Source of the DNA: Pantoea sp.
GTDB lineage: Bacteria; Pseudomonadota; Gammaproteobacteria; Enterobacterales; Enterobacteriaceae
Direction of reading: 5' to 3'
NCBI RefSeq assembly: GCF_028283705.1
Contig: NZ_JAPWKD010000032.1
Span: 124,001-188,000, forward strand
DNA: 64,000 bases
The notes under the pieces were generated by a model. The model did not search any database and was not told the origin of the DNA. It saw only the letters and a list, made by a program, of their open reading frames with translations. Positions 43,776 through 52,246 of this stretch are shown here, in pieces; positions within the stretch are counted from its first letter, which is position 1, and each line of letters opens with the position of its first letter. The position numbers and the translations under genes were made by a program.

Positions 43776-43842
43776 TGCATGTTACATCCCGCCTGCAAGA
43801 TGTCATTTCCGGTCAAATTTTTGTGACACACCTCTAAAAAAT

Positions 43843-43869
43843 TAAAGTAAAAACATTAACATCCGATAA
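43843..43869 (+). promoter_or_regulatory. FliA (sigma-28) promoter of the chemoreceptor
   Basis: TAAAGTAA (43843-43850), 11-base spacer, TCCGATAA (43862-43869): 13 of 16 positions match TAAAGTTT-N11-GCCGATAA with exact spacing. Confidence 0.75.
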
Positions 43870-44012
43870 CCATAGCGCTTGCGCGTGCCGGTCAGGCTTG
43901 TCCCGCCGAAGTGAGCACACTTTTTTTCCTTAAAAAACATCAACCTGATGCAGATATCTCATCTGCTTTTCTATCTTGAAAACCATACATTTTGGCATCA
44001 CGGGGAGAACCT

Positions 44013-45587
44013 ATGTTGAGCTTTAAGAACCTGAAAGTCGGCGTCCGGCTGGGCATCGCCTTTGGCCTGGTGGTGGCGCTGCTGGTCGTGGTGGGGATTA
44101 CCTCCATCACGAAAATCAGCAACATCAAAAATGGCATCACCTCCATTGTCGAAGATCGTTATGTCAAAGTGCGCCTGGGTTTTGATGTGCGCGATGGCGT
44201 CAATGATCAGATCAAATACCTGCGTGGCATCGTTATCGATACCTCGCGCCCGGAGAACAACGAAAAACGCTACAAACAACTGGCTGAAGCGACCGATCGT
44301 ACCAATACGGCGATGAAAAAAATCGAAGCGATCCAGGTGACCGCCGTCGGGAAAAAGAAGATCGCCGGTCTGCTGGAAGCCAGTCACAAGTTTGAACAGC
44401 AGAAAAATGCGCTGCTGGATCTGGTGCGTGCAGGCAATCTCGAGGGTGCCAGCACCTATGTGCTGAAATCGATCACCGATACTCAGAATACCTATCTCGA
44501 CAGTGCTAACGCTTTTGCCAATTCGCAGTCTGAACAGCTGCAGAAGGAAGGAATTACCATCATTGCCGATGGTTCAACGGCCATCATGGTGACGCTGGTG
44601 TTCTCCGCTATCGCCATTGTCGCCTCAATTATCCTCGGCTTTTTACTGACTCGTTCGATCGTACGTCCGCTGAATGAAGCGGTTGAGATTGCCGGTAAAG
44701 TCGCGGCGGGCGATCTCAGTACCCACATTGAAGTGAAAAGCAAAGATGAAACCGGCGTGCTGATGCGTGCGTTGCAAAGCATGAACGATAACCTGCTGAC
44801 CATCGTTTCTGATGTACGTGCCGGTTCTGACACCATTGCCGTGGCATCCAATCAGATCTCCAGTGGCAACCTTGACCTCTCCTCGCGTACCGAACAGCAG
44901 GCCAGTTCGCTGGAAGAAACCGCCTCAGCGATGGAGCAAATGACGTCAACGGTGAAACACAACGCCGAGAACGCGCGTGAGGCTAACAAGCTGGTCGCCA
45001 ACACCTCTGATGTAGCGAAAGAAGGTGGCGAGGTGATGGAACAGGTGATTGAGAAGATGGAAGCCATTGCGCTGTCGTCGAAGAAGATTGTCGATATCAT
45101 CAGCGTGATTGACTCCATTGCCTTCCAGACCAATATCCTGTCACTCAACGCCGCAGTGGAAGCAGCGCGTGCCGGTGAACAGGGACGTGGTTTTGCCGTG
45201 GTCGCCAGCGAAGTCCGCAATCTGGCACAGCGCTCTGCCTCCGCAGCAAAAGAGATCAAAGTGCTGATTGAAGATTCGGTGGCGAAAGTGGATGAAGGCA
45301 GCCGTCTGGTTTCTCATGCCGGTTCAACCATCGGTGAAGTGGTCAACAGCGTGAAAAGCGTGGCGGATATCATGGGTGAAATCACCATTGCCAGCAACGA
45401 GCAGAGCAGCGGTATCAGCGAAATCAATCTGGCGATTACCCAGATGGAAGCGGTAACGCAGCAGAATGCCGCATTGGTGCAGGAAGCGTCGGCAGCCTCC
45501 CAGGCGCTGCAAGACCAGGCTGAGCGTCTGGCGCAATCAATGAGTGTGTTTAAAACTGGCCGCACGTTAGAACTGAGCGCGGTGTAA
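44013..45587 (+). CDS. Methyl-accepting chemotaxis protein
   Basis: Chemoreceptor of 524 residues: membrane segment at about 10-32, a four-helix-bundle periplasmic sensor (IVEDRYVKVRLGFDVRDGVN), a second membrane segment around 190-210, HAMP, and the signalling hairpin IAFQTNILSLNAAVEAARAG. The tail ends FKTGRTLELSAV and lacks the NWETF pentapeptide that tethers CheR/CheB, so it is a low-abundance-type receptor. ATG at 44013 with GGGGAG upstream. Ligand unknown. Confidence 0.95.
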   Translation: MLSFKNLKVGVRLGIAFGLVVALLVVVGITSITKISNIKNGITSIVEDRYVKVRLGFDVRDGVNDQIKYLRGIVIDTSRPENNEKRYKQLAEATDRTNTAMKKIEAIQVTAVGKKKIAGLLEASHKFEQQKNALLDLVRAGNLEGASTYVLKSITDTQNTYLDSANAFANSQSEQLQKEGITIIADGSTAIMVTLVFSAIAIVASIILGFLLTRSIVRPLNEAVEIAGKVAAGDLSTHIEVKSKDETGVLMRALQSMNDNLLTIVSDVRAGSDTIAVASNQISSGNLDLSSRTEQQASSLEETASAMEQMTSTVKHNAENAREANKLVANTSDVAKEGGEVMEQVIEKMEAIALSSKKIVDIISVIDSIAFQTNILSLNAAVEAARAGEQGRGFAVVASEVRNLAQRSASAAKEIKVLIEDSVAKVDEGSRLVSHAGSTIGEVVNSVKSVADIMGEITIASNEQSSGISEINLAITQMEAVTQQNAALVQEASAASQALQDQAERLAQSMSVFKTGRTLELSAV

Positions 45588-45597
45588 GGCAATTTAA

Positions 45598-45619
45598 CGG
45601 TGGCGAGAGTTCGCCACCG
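45598..45619. terminator. Terminator between the chemoreceptor and sdaC
   Basis: CGGTGGCGA, loop GAGT, TCGCCACCG: nine-base perfect stem between convergent genes. Confidence 0.65.
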
Positions 45620-45627
45620 TCATAGCA

Positions 45628-46917
45628 TTAATTCGCCAGCGAATAAAAAATGGATGAAATTGCCAGCACACCGACAATCACCACAAATCCATTACTGATC
45701 TTCCCGCTGTACTGACGCATTGCCGGCACTTTCTGAATGGCATACATCGGCATCAGGAACAGCAGCATGGCAATAATCGGCCCGCCCAGGGTCTCAATCA
45801 TCCCCAGAATGCTCGGATTGAGCGTCGCCACCAGCCAGGTGGTAAGCAGCATAAACAGTGACGTCAAACGGTTCAGACGTTGCGGCGCGACACACTTACC
45901 CCGACTGCGCAGCGATTTAATCACCAGCCCATTAAAACCTTCACGTGCGCCAAGGTAATGACCGAGGAATGATTTAGTGATCGCGACCATCGCCACAATC
46001 GGTCCCAGCCAGGCAATCATCGGCACGTTAAAGTGATTCGCCAGGTAAGACAGAATGGTGATGTTTTGCGCTTTGGCCGCATCAAGATCCGCCGGTGACA
46101 GGCTGAGCACGCAGCTGAACACAAAGAACATCACCGTCAGCACCATCATCAGATGGGCGCAGGCCAGGATACGTGAACACTTCTGCTCCGCCCCTGCGCC
46201 ATATTCTTCGCGCTTTGCCACAGCAAAAGAGGAGATGATCGGTGAATGGTTAAAGGAAAACACCATCACCGGAATCGCAAGCCACAGCGTCATCCAGATA
46301 TTGCTGTCGCCGTTACTCTGGCTGAATGACAGACTTTCCAGCGCTGCGCCATGCCAGTGCGGCACCAGATAGCACGCCAGCAGCATCAGAACCGCCACAA
46401 ACGGGAACACCAGCACGCTCATCGCCTTGACAATCATCTGCTCGCCAAAACGCACCACGGTCATCATGCCGACAATCAAAATCAACGCCAGCACGGCACG
46501 CGGCGGCGACACCAGGCCCAGTTGGTGCACGATAAAGCTATCGACGGTGTTGGTAATCGCCACGCTGTACATCAGCAGGATGGGATAAATGGCAAAAAAG
46601 TAGAGCAGCGTGATGATCTTACCCGCGCCCACGCCAAAATGTTCTTCCACCACTTCAGTGATATTTTCGCCGGGATTTTTCCCGGAGAGCACAAACCGCG
46701 TCAGTGCACGGTGGGCATAAAACGTCATCGGAAAGGCGAGAATCGCCATGATAATCAGCGGAATCAAACCGCCTGCCCCGGCATTGATGGGCAGAAACAA
46801 CACCCCTGCCCCAATCGCCGTACCGTACAAACCCAGCATCCACACGGTATCACTTTTTCGCCAGCCCTTTGCGGCTACCTCGACGGCACCCGCCGTGCCG
46901 GTTTGCGTGGTTTCCAT
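45628..46917 (-). CDS. sdaC: Serine/proton symporter SdaC
   Basis: HAAAP-family inner-membrane transporter of 429 residues with 11 predicted segments, nearly collinear with E. coli SdaC: METTQTG start, WMLGLYGTAIGAGVLFLPIN, FSFNHSPIISSFAVAKREEY, KSFLGHYLGAREGFNG. The serine deaminase partner sdaB is not beside it. Preceded by 283 bases of non-coding sequence that should contain its promoter. Confidence 0.94.
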   Translation of the reverse strand: METTQTGTAGAVEVAAKGWRKSDTVWMLGLYGTAIGAGVLFLPINAGAGGLIPLIIMAILAFPMTFYAHRALTRFVLSGKNPGENITEVVEEHFGVGAGKIITLLYFFAIYPILLMYSVAITNTVDSFIVHQLGLVSPPRAVLALILIVGMMTVVRFGEQMIVKAMSVLVFPFVAVLMLLACYLVPHWHGAALESLSFSQSNGDSNIWMTLWLAIPVMVFSFNHSPIISSFAVAKREEYGAGAEQKCSRILACAHLMMVLTVMFFVFSCVLSLSPADLDAAKAQNITILSYLANHFNVPMIAWLGPIVAMVAITKSFLGHYLGAREGFNGLVIKSLRSRGKCVAPQRLNRLTSLFMLLTTWLVATLNPSILGMIETLGGPIIAMLLFLMPMYAIQKVPAMRQYSGKISNGFVVIVGVLAISSIFYSLAN

Positions 46918-47200
46918 CTGTCTCTCCAGAATGAATCTTGATCCAAAGCACAGCCGGTATCGGCTGCGAATTATGACGCGGTCGGCGCGACGCCCTCATG
47001 CTAACCGTTTTTTGATGGCACGGATGGCATAAACGCAAAAAACGGTCACTAATGGGGTTATTAATAGTCACATCGACCATTTAATCGACATAAACGCACA
47101 AAATAACCGCGCAACCGTTTGCCTGGGCGCTATTTGACCTGAGACATCGGGAGAGTGCAAGTAAGAACATCACTGCCGGAGTTAACACGAGCCTAAACGC

Positions 47201-47665
47201 TTAATGCATCGTGGCAGTGTGCTCTGGCACGATAAACTCAACTGTTTTGCTATCCAGCGGCTTATGCGTTGGGTCGGCAAGGATCAGGGTGACCTTATGC
47301 TTACCCGCAGGCAACCCGACCAGAATCACTGGTTCACCGCTGGTATCGGCCCAATGCCAGGGGTTGTTATCCACAATGATGTGGAGGTGACCGATGCGGG
47401 GCGTCACTTTTAAGGCCTCAGGGCCAAAAACGGGTTCGATACGCAGGTTTTCTGCCCGATATTGAATAAACACCGCCCCCTTACGCAGTGGGCCGGCGAG
47501 AGGTGCATCAACAATCAGTCTTGCCGGTGGTTGAGGTTTCTCCAGCGGCGCAACAGCTGCTGGCCCCAGCACGTCGCCCGCGCTGAGATCGCCGACATTA
47601 GCAGCCCATGCACAGGTGGCAGATGAGAATAAAATGGGTGAAATAAGGATCAGTTTACGCAACAT
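47201..47665 (-). CDS. DUF6130 periplasmic protein
   Basis: Exported protein of 154 residues: signal peptide ending ATCAWAAN, then a beta-rich domain with GHLHIIVDNNPWHWADTSGE and LPAGKHKVTLILADPTHKPL, the DUF6130 pattern. GGAGAAACGACT precedes the ATG. A copper- or cupredoxin-like fold is conceivable from the His residues, but the function is unknown. Single gene next to the phage island. Confidence 0.8.
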   Translation of the reverse strand: MLRKLILISPILFSSATCAWAANVGDLSAGDVLGPAAVAPLEKPQPPARLIVDAPLAGPLRKGAVFIQYRAENLRIEPVFGPEALKVTPRIGHLHIIVDNNPWHWADTSGEPVILVGLPAGKHKVTLILADPTHKPLDSKTVEFIVPEHTATMH

Positions 47666-47865
47666 AGTCGTTTCTCCAGTGAGTCGTTCATGACGTCCTG
47701 TACAGAAGACCACGCGGATGTATCGAGCTTGTTTGCGTTATGGGGCGTGATGTATCGCGTTGTAACAGCCGGACGCAGAGATACTGTGGGATGCAAAAAA
47801 GTGGCGGCGCGGCGTTTGTTATGTGTTCTGACGCTTCCTGTTTCAGCCGCCAGGGGAGACTTCAG

Positions 47866-49821
47866 CTAGGCGTAATAGGGCAGAAACACAACATTGCCAT
47901 TAACCACAACCTGGAGATATCCGCCAGGCTTGGTGGAATTAGCGGGGGTTCCTGTCGCGGAAGCCAAGGCCAGCAGGGAACCCTGCGCTCCGACTCCAGC
48001 ACTCCCGTTGTGCAGACTGAAGCGTGGCGTGGCGTCATTCAGCCCGGGAGAGTCGGTCTGCGTACTACCGTCCGGCGTGAACAGCGAACAGGTACCCGCA
48101 TCAAACCGGGTTGGGCCGGTGCCTTTAACGTTGATGACGTACTCACCCGTGTAAGCAGCAAATCGAATCCACAATGCGGTGAGATCTGTGCTGTAGGCGC
48201 TGGTGGGGTATTGCACCGCCGTCACACCACTTGCCCCCTCATGCCAGTACTGAACAATCTGCTGAGTCGCGCTGGTTCTCTGCAACTTGATGATGGTCTT
48301 GCCTGGGGTACGATCCGCACCGGCAGGGCTATAGTTCCCGCTACCGATAGTGCTGTACCCGTTACGACAGATAATCTCTATCTCCCAGATTTGCCCTACC
48401 GTTGGGAATGAGAATGCCCCAATATTCAGCCAGAGGGGGGTTTCTGAGTTGTTAGTACCGCGCAGAACACCTGAAGTCCATTTAGTCTTCAGGGTGCCGA
48501 ACAGTTCCACACCGTGGTTTTCAACCCTGATGTGTCCACGCTCATAGTTACTCAGCCATGATGTAATGCCAGAGCCATCCGGGTTTGTGCTGTAACTTGG
48601 CCAGCTGCCACCGTTCGGGGTGGTGTCGTAGTCAAGGGCGTTACCGGTCGGCACAGAGATCACGTTACCTTGTCCCTTACAGGCATACAGCACCGGGTTA
48701 TGCACACATCCTTCAATACATACCATGTCCAGAATCCACTGACCGTTATTGATATCGAACGGTGTCGTACCCGGTCCGCTGAACCAGACGTTACGCATAA
48801 TGGCCTGTTGACAGCGCGGCGCCCAGATAGCCGGGGCCAGGTTGGTCAGGAAGTTACAGTTACGGATTTCCAGAGAGGTGCTGTGATCCCATACGCCAGC
48901 GGGGTAATTCGACCACCCCACCTGCACCACCGGCCCAGCGGTGACAGATCCGTACACCTGCTCAACAATGCTGTCCAGCGTATCAAGCACATAGAACATG
49001 TAGGAGCCGGTATTCGTAGCGGAACAATTTTTCAGGTACATATAGCATCCCGCCACGCACTCATTCGACATAAAGCCCTGCTTATTCGAGGCGGTATCAT
49101 TAAATACCCCCAGGGTTGCCCCCTTGAGCAGGTAGCTACTAGTGTCGTATGCGGTTTTCTGCTGACCGTCCCAGGCGATACCCTCGACAATCATCCGGCG
49201 GTGGTTCAGTTGAAACACGGTGCTGGCTGAGCCATCGCTGATAATCCGGGTGAATATCTGCTTACCGTAAGGGGTGCTCATACCCTGAATGCGGATGCCA
49301 CCATGGGCGGTGTATCCTGAAGGATAATACTTCAGGTCAGCAGACCCCGAGGCTATGGCAGTACCGTACCCGCGCCAATCCAGAGGCTTGATAAAGAATG
49401 TTCCTGCCGGAAACTTAATGCCTGCCTGCTTGATGGTGCTGAGTCCTGCGACAGCTACCGCTACGCCACTCAGCATAAATTCCAGCATCGCGGTACATGC
49501 GGGGCCTGCGTCTGTGACACCATCCGGGATGGCTCCAAATTCACAAACGGTCAGATCATTCAGATCACACTCTCTGGTCCAGTACCAGCCAGTTCCAGCG
49601 GCAGTAAACCCGCCGTCATCCTTGCCGGTGCTGAGGTGCCCCCTAAACCAGCCAGCACCCCAGCCAATTTTGGTGTGGCCGCTAATCCAGACACGCTCCC
49701 CTTCAAACGCGGGTCGACGTGCTCTGAGCGATGCGAAAGTGCTGACTCCGGCCAGATTTGTCCGGGAAATCGTGGTGGCTTCCTGTACGGTAAGCCCATC
49801 AGTATTACCAATTTTTAACAT
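47866..49821 (-). CDS. Phage tailspike/beta-helix depolymerase-like protein
   Basis: Protein of 651 residues. The N-terminal part (LASTF/ASLRARRP, GHTKIGWGAGWFRG, GTGWYWTRE) resembles tailspike head-binding modules; then the pectate-lyase-3 start LTVCEFGAIPDGVTDAGPAC opens a right-handed beta-helix running to about residue 400, with a C-terminal beta-sandwich-like end. Such spikes bind and often cut surface polysaccharide. AAGGA before the ATG at 49821. No other tail genes are present, so it is a prophage remnant or a domesticated gene. Confidence 0.8.
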   Translation of the reverse strand: MLKIGNTDGLTVQEATTISRTNLAGVSTFASLRARRPAFEGERVWISGHTKIGWGAGWFRGHLSTGKDDGGFTAAGTGWYWTRECDLNDLTVCEFGAIPDGVTDAGPACTAMLEFMLSGVAVAVAGLSTIKQAGIKFPAGTFFIKPLDWRGYGTAIASGSADLKYYPSGYTAHGGIRIQGMSTPYGKQIFTRIISDGSASTVFQLNHRRMIVEGIAWDGQQKTAYDTSSYLLKGATLGVFNDTASNKQGFMSNECVAGCYMYLKNCSATNTGSYMFYVLDTLDSIVEQVYGSVTAGPVVQVGWSNYPAGVWDHSTSLEIRNCNFLTNLAPAIWAPRCQQAIMRNVWFSGPGTTPFDINNGQWILDMVCIEGCVHNPVLYACKGQGNVISVPTGNALDYDTTPNGGSWPSYSTNPDGSGITSWLSNYERGHIRVENHGVELFGTLKTKWTSGVLRGTNNSETPLWLNIGAFSFPTVGQIWEIEIICRNGYSTIGSGNYSPAGADRTPGKTIIKLQRTSATQQIVQYWHEGASGVTAVQYPTSAYSTDLTALWIRFAAYTGEYVINVKGTGPTRFDAGTCSLFTPDGSTQTDSPGLNDATPRFSLHNGSAGVGAQGSLLALASATGTPANSTKPGGYLQVVVNGNVVFLPYYA

Positions 49822-49978
49822 TTTCAATCCTTACTCAGTTGAATTTCAGACACGCGCAAACCCCACCACAGCAGGAGCCGTGAGGTTAATGGGTTCGGGT
49901 TATTTAGCGGGGGATCAGCGCGAGGGGATCAGACGGGACGCGTTTTGTGGGAGAATTTTGCCATCGTTTGGCTCCCCC

Positions 49979-50209
49979 TTACACGGTCGCGGCGACCAAC
50001 GTACCCGACCCTTTGACCCACGCGATGGCGCCATTCGCCAGGGTGACACCGTCAGCGGGTATACGCAGGCACGGAGCATTATCAGAGGGAGCCGAGTCGC
50101 CAATATAAAGGTAAGCGGTGCTTTGATCGATCAGCTGCGCGGTGACGATACCTGTGCCAGTGGCGAGCTGAGTCCAGTTACTGGTCAGGGCAATAGAGAT
50201 CGTTTGCAT
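49979..50209 (-). CDS. Small phage protein, 76 residues
   Basis: MQTISIALTSNWTQLATGTG, then TAYLYIGDSAPSDNAPCLRI and a Gly-rich end: a small all-beta protein with no signal peptide. AGGATC seven bases before the ATG. Similar short proteins lie near tail fibre or decoration genes in enterobacterial phages. It precedes the tailspike on the same strand with 157 bases between. Confidence 0.6.
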   Translation of the reverse strand: MQTISIALTSNWTQLATGTGIVTAQLIDQSTAYLYIGDSAPSDNAPCLRIPADGVTLANGAIAWVKGSGTLVAATV

Positions 50210-50308
50210 GGTTGGATCCTCAAAATTGATTCAGGTGAATTGACAAGAGGTGTTGACATCAGGGGGTTTACAACGGGGTTATTCCAGCACCGCTTTATTT
50301 AGCGTGAC

Positions 50309-50384
50309 TGGTGCCGGTAATAGGAGTCGAACCTACGACCTTCGCATTACGAATGCGCTGCTCTACCAACTGAGCTATACCGGC
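50309..50384 (-). tRNA. thrW: tRNA-Thr (anticodon CGU)
   Basis: 76 bases with CCA encoded. Acceptor GCCGGTA pairs with TACCGGC; D arm GCTC/GAGC; anticodon loop TTCGTAA with CGT at positions 34-36; T arm GTAGG/CCTAT with TTCGACT. It equals E. coli thrW in sequence pattern and in location next to proA. The E. coli copy is the integration site of prophage CP4-6; here phage-derived genes lie on both sides. Confidence 0.97.
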
Positions 50385-50508
50385 GTTGGGGCGGGAACTA
50401 CGGTGAAATAAGTTAGAAAAAACCGGCAGATGAGTCAAGGACCAGCAAAGGTGCGACTGCTTTTCCCGCATTACCGGCCAAAACTGCTTATACCGTAAAC
50501 AAAATGTC

Positions 50509-50558
50509 GTGACGCGATTTATCGTGCCCCTTTCAAAATCTGTGCGATAAAACGCTCC
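50509..50558. repeat. Diverged palindromic repeat (REP-like), copy 7
   Basis: GACGCGATTTATCG and a distant inverted partner TGCGATAAAACGC; the stop codon of the 45-codon ORF lies inside it. Confidence 0.5.
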
Positions 50559-50656
50559 CTCCCCCTGAAAACCGAGTCGCGTTTTAATATTGCAACCTCA
50601 CCAGACTGCGCTGGCAAACTCGCATCCAGTTCAGCAAATAAATTACTTTCAATCAT
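50519..50656 (-). CDS. ORF of 45 residues, unknown
   Basis: MIESNLFAELDASLPAQSGE, then VAILKRDSVFRGRERF and ILKGAR. GAGGAGG lies six bases before the ATG, which argues for translation. No signal or membrane segment. It follows the holin gene by 29 bases, so it could be the last gene of the lysis operon. The repeat at its 3' end may have cut short a longer gene. Confidence 0.45.
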   Translation of the reverse strand: MIESNLFAELDASLPAQSGEVAILKRDSVFRGRERFIAQILKGAR

Positions 50657-50685
50657 CTTAGCCTCCTCAGGCATACGTTAAGGAT

Positions 50686-51036
50686 TCAGGATTGATTTGA
50701 ATGGATTTCCTCCTGTTGTTCTTTCAGCAGGTTTTTCTGGCGGACGAACTGGGCCATTACCCCCATCGCCACCATAAATGCACCTATCAGACCGAGGTAG
50801 TTGTGCGGGAGCACCGCTTTGACATCTTCAGGCAGCGTGTTCCATGCCGTCAGGGCGGAAGAAGGAAAAGATTGCACCCAGGCACTGAGGATCGAACCGA
50901 GTGAAGCCAACCACACTGACCAGGTTTTAAACAACAGGCGAGCATGAGAAACGAATTGCAGCGTAGTAAAACGCTGGAGTAACAGCAGAATGATGACCAC
51001 GGTAAGTACCGCGACCAGGAACATTAGCCATTTCAT
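50686..51036 (-). CDS. Putative phage holin
   Basis: Membrane protein of 116 residues: an N-terminal membrane segment (LMFLVAVLTVVIILLLLQ), a second hydrophobic part (VWLASLGSILSAWV) and a third (YLGLIGAFMVAMGVMAQF), then a charged tail KNLLKEQQEEIHSNQ, the usual holin layout. Its start overlaps the endolysin stop by four bases. Holins open the inner membrane to release endolysin. A spanin-like role is a weaker alternative. Confidence 0.7.
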   Translation of the reverse strand: MKWLMFLVAVLTVVIILLLLQRFTTLQFVSHARLLFKTWSVWLASLGSILSAWVQSFPSSALTAWNTLPEDVKAVLPHNYLGLIGAFMVAMGVMAQFVRQKNLLKEQQEEIHSNQS

Positions 51037-51500
51037 AGCAGCCCCCGGTAGATATCGTAAGTACCGCTGCGCATGACCTCAGCATGGCGACGTGCCCGCC
51101 CTGGCGTCTGGCTCGCCCACAAGCTATTGAGCATGGCATCAGCGGCAGCATCAAAGTCATTCTGGGTGATGGCCGTGAGCATATTTCTGAACAACGCCAG
51201 ACCCTCAACCCCGAGCTGATACGCCATGCTGTAGAGCACGTCACAACGCGCTTCATTGCACTGGGATAATGCCTGCTGCAATGCCGCCCGGCTATGCATC
51301 TGCTGGGCCTTGCCTTCAACAATCAATTGCTTCCAGGTATCGCCCACCAGGCGCGGTACCAAAAAGATATAGTTGCTCAGAGTGGCCCCTTTTGGACCGA
51401 TGCGAATCCCCCCGGCCACCGTCGGGAACCCCTGACTATCGAGATAAGGCGTTTCCCGATAGCCCTCTTCAAAATTCAAAATGGCAATAATCTGGCTCAT
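51033..51500 (-). CDS. Phage endolysin, GH24 (T4-type lysozyme)
   Basis: Muramidase of 155 residues. The catalytic triad has the family spacing: E12 (NFEEGYRETPY), D21 (YLDSQG) and T27 (FPTVAGG). No signal-arrest-release segment at the N terminus, so export should depend on a holin. Gene order endolysin then holin is the reverse of the common lambda order. Site residues are intact, so the enzyme is probably active. Confidence 0.85.
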   Translation of the reverse strand: MSQIIAILNFEEGYRETPYLDSQGFPTVAGGIRIGPKGATLSNYIFLVPRLVGDTWKQLIVEGKAQQMHSRAALQQALSQCNEARCDVLYSMAYQLGVEGLALFRNMLTAITQNDFDAAADAMLNSLWASQTPGRARRHAEVMRSGTYDIYRGLL

Positions 51501-51660
51501 AACATCCTCCTCGTTGATTTGGCGCGGCGTAAAACATAAAACCTGCTGATCAATCAGCCGTAAAAACGCCGCAGCACATCTGCACTTCGCTCAAGCGCCG
51601 TTAATTAATGGGAAAAATGAAGTGTTCCACTTAAATCTGGAGAAAACCGCTGGCTAAGAG

Positions 51661-51939
51661 TTAGCGCACGGCGTAGAGATGAACATGGGGCAGGCCGCAG
51701 TGATCAAACACGACTGGTTTGCAGCGAAGAAACAAAGGTGCGATGACGGCCCGTTCAACCCTGGAAAGATGCTGACGCTGGCAAATGCGCTCTGCATTGC
51801 GCAGTGTTAACGTCATCGGTTCCAGGCCAAACGCGTTATCAATGCAGCACTTCAGACGACTGAGAGACTGACGGCGTCGGTGTCGACGCGTGCGCGCATT
51901 CCCGGGAAATACAGATTTGCCATACTGGATAATCGCCAT
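51661..51939 (-). CDS. Phage-island ORF of 92 residues, unknown
   Basis: MAIIQYGKSVFPGNARTRRH opens a strongly basic N-terminal part, then FGLEPMTLTLRNAERICQRQ and a His-rich end (FDHCGLPHVHLYAV). AGGAGG five bases before the ATG. The basic character and a possible helix-turn-helix suggest nucleic-acid binding; late-gene antiterminator or regulator of the lysis genes downstream is a guess. Not recognised. Confidence 0.55.
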   Translation of the reverse strand: MAIIQYGKSVFPGNARTRRHRRRQSLSRLKCCIDNAFGLEPMTLTLRNAERICQRQHLSRVERAVIAPLFLRCKPVVFDHCGLPHVHLYAVR

Positions 51940-52246
51940 AACTCCTCCTGTGAATGAGTCTTTGGCGATGGGGGGGCCGCATGGGAGAGTAACAACGGAG
52001 AACAACCGGTAACACTGCAACATGCGTATCCACCCCATCCCAAAATCCACTGACTTTGGATGGTATGCATCGCGCTTGTGCAGCGCCTCGATTGTTTAAG
52101 AGCAGGCTATTCCTCAGCCACGATGATGTCCTTGCATGCTCAAATTATTAACGTATTCTTATGCTTTATCAAACACCAATAGTTAATTTTTTATTTACCA
52201 TCAGTTAAATTTCTGATTTCAGCCAGAATATTTTTAACCGTTAAGA
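51940..52246. other. AT-rich intergenic stretch after the repressor gene
   Basis: 307 bases without a gene. It holds an operator-like copy (52194-52208) and the presumed promoter of the 92-residue ORF and the lysis genes. Confidence 0.5.
52194..52208. promoter_or_regulatory. Operator-like repeat, copy A
   Basis: TTTACCATCAGTTAA, sharing 14 of 15 bases with the palindrome at the repressor start. It lies upstream of the 92-residue ORF and the lysis genes. Confidence 0.5.
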
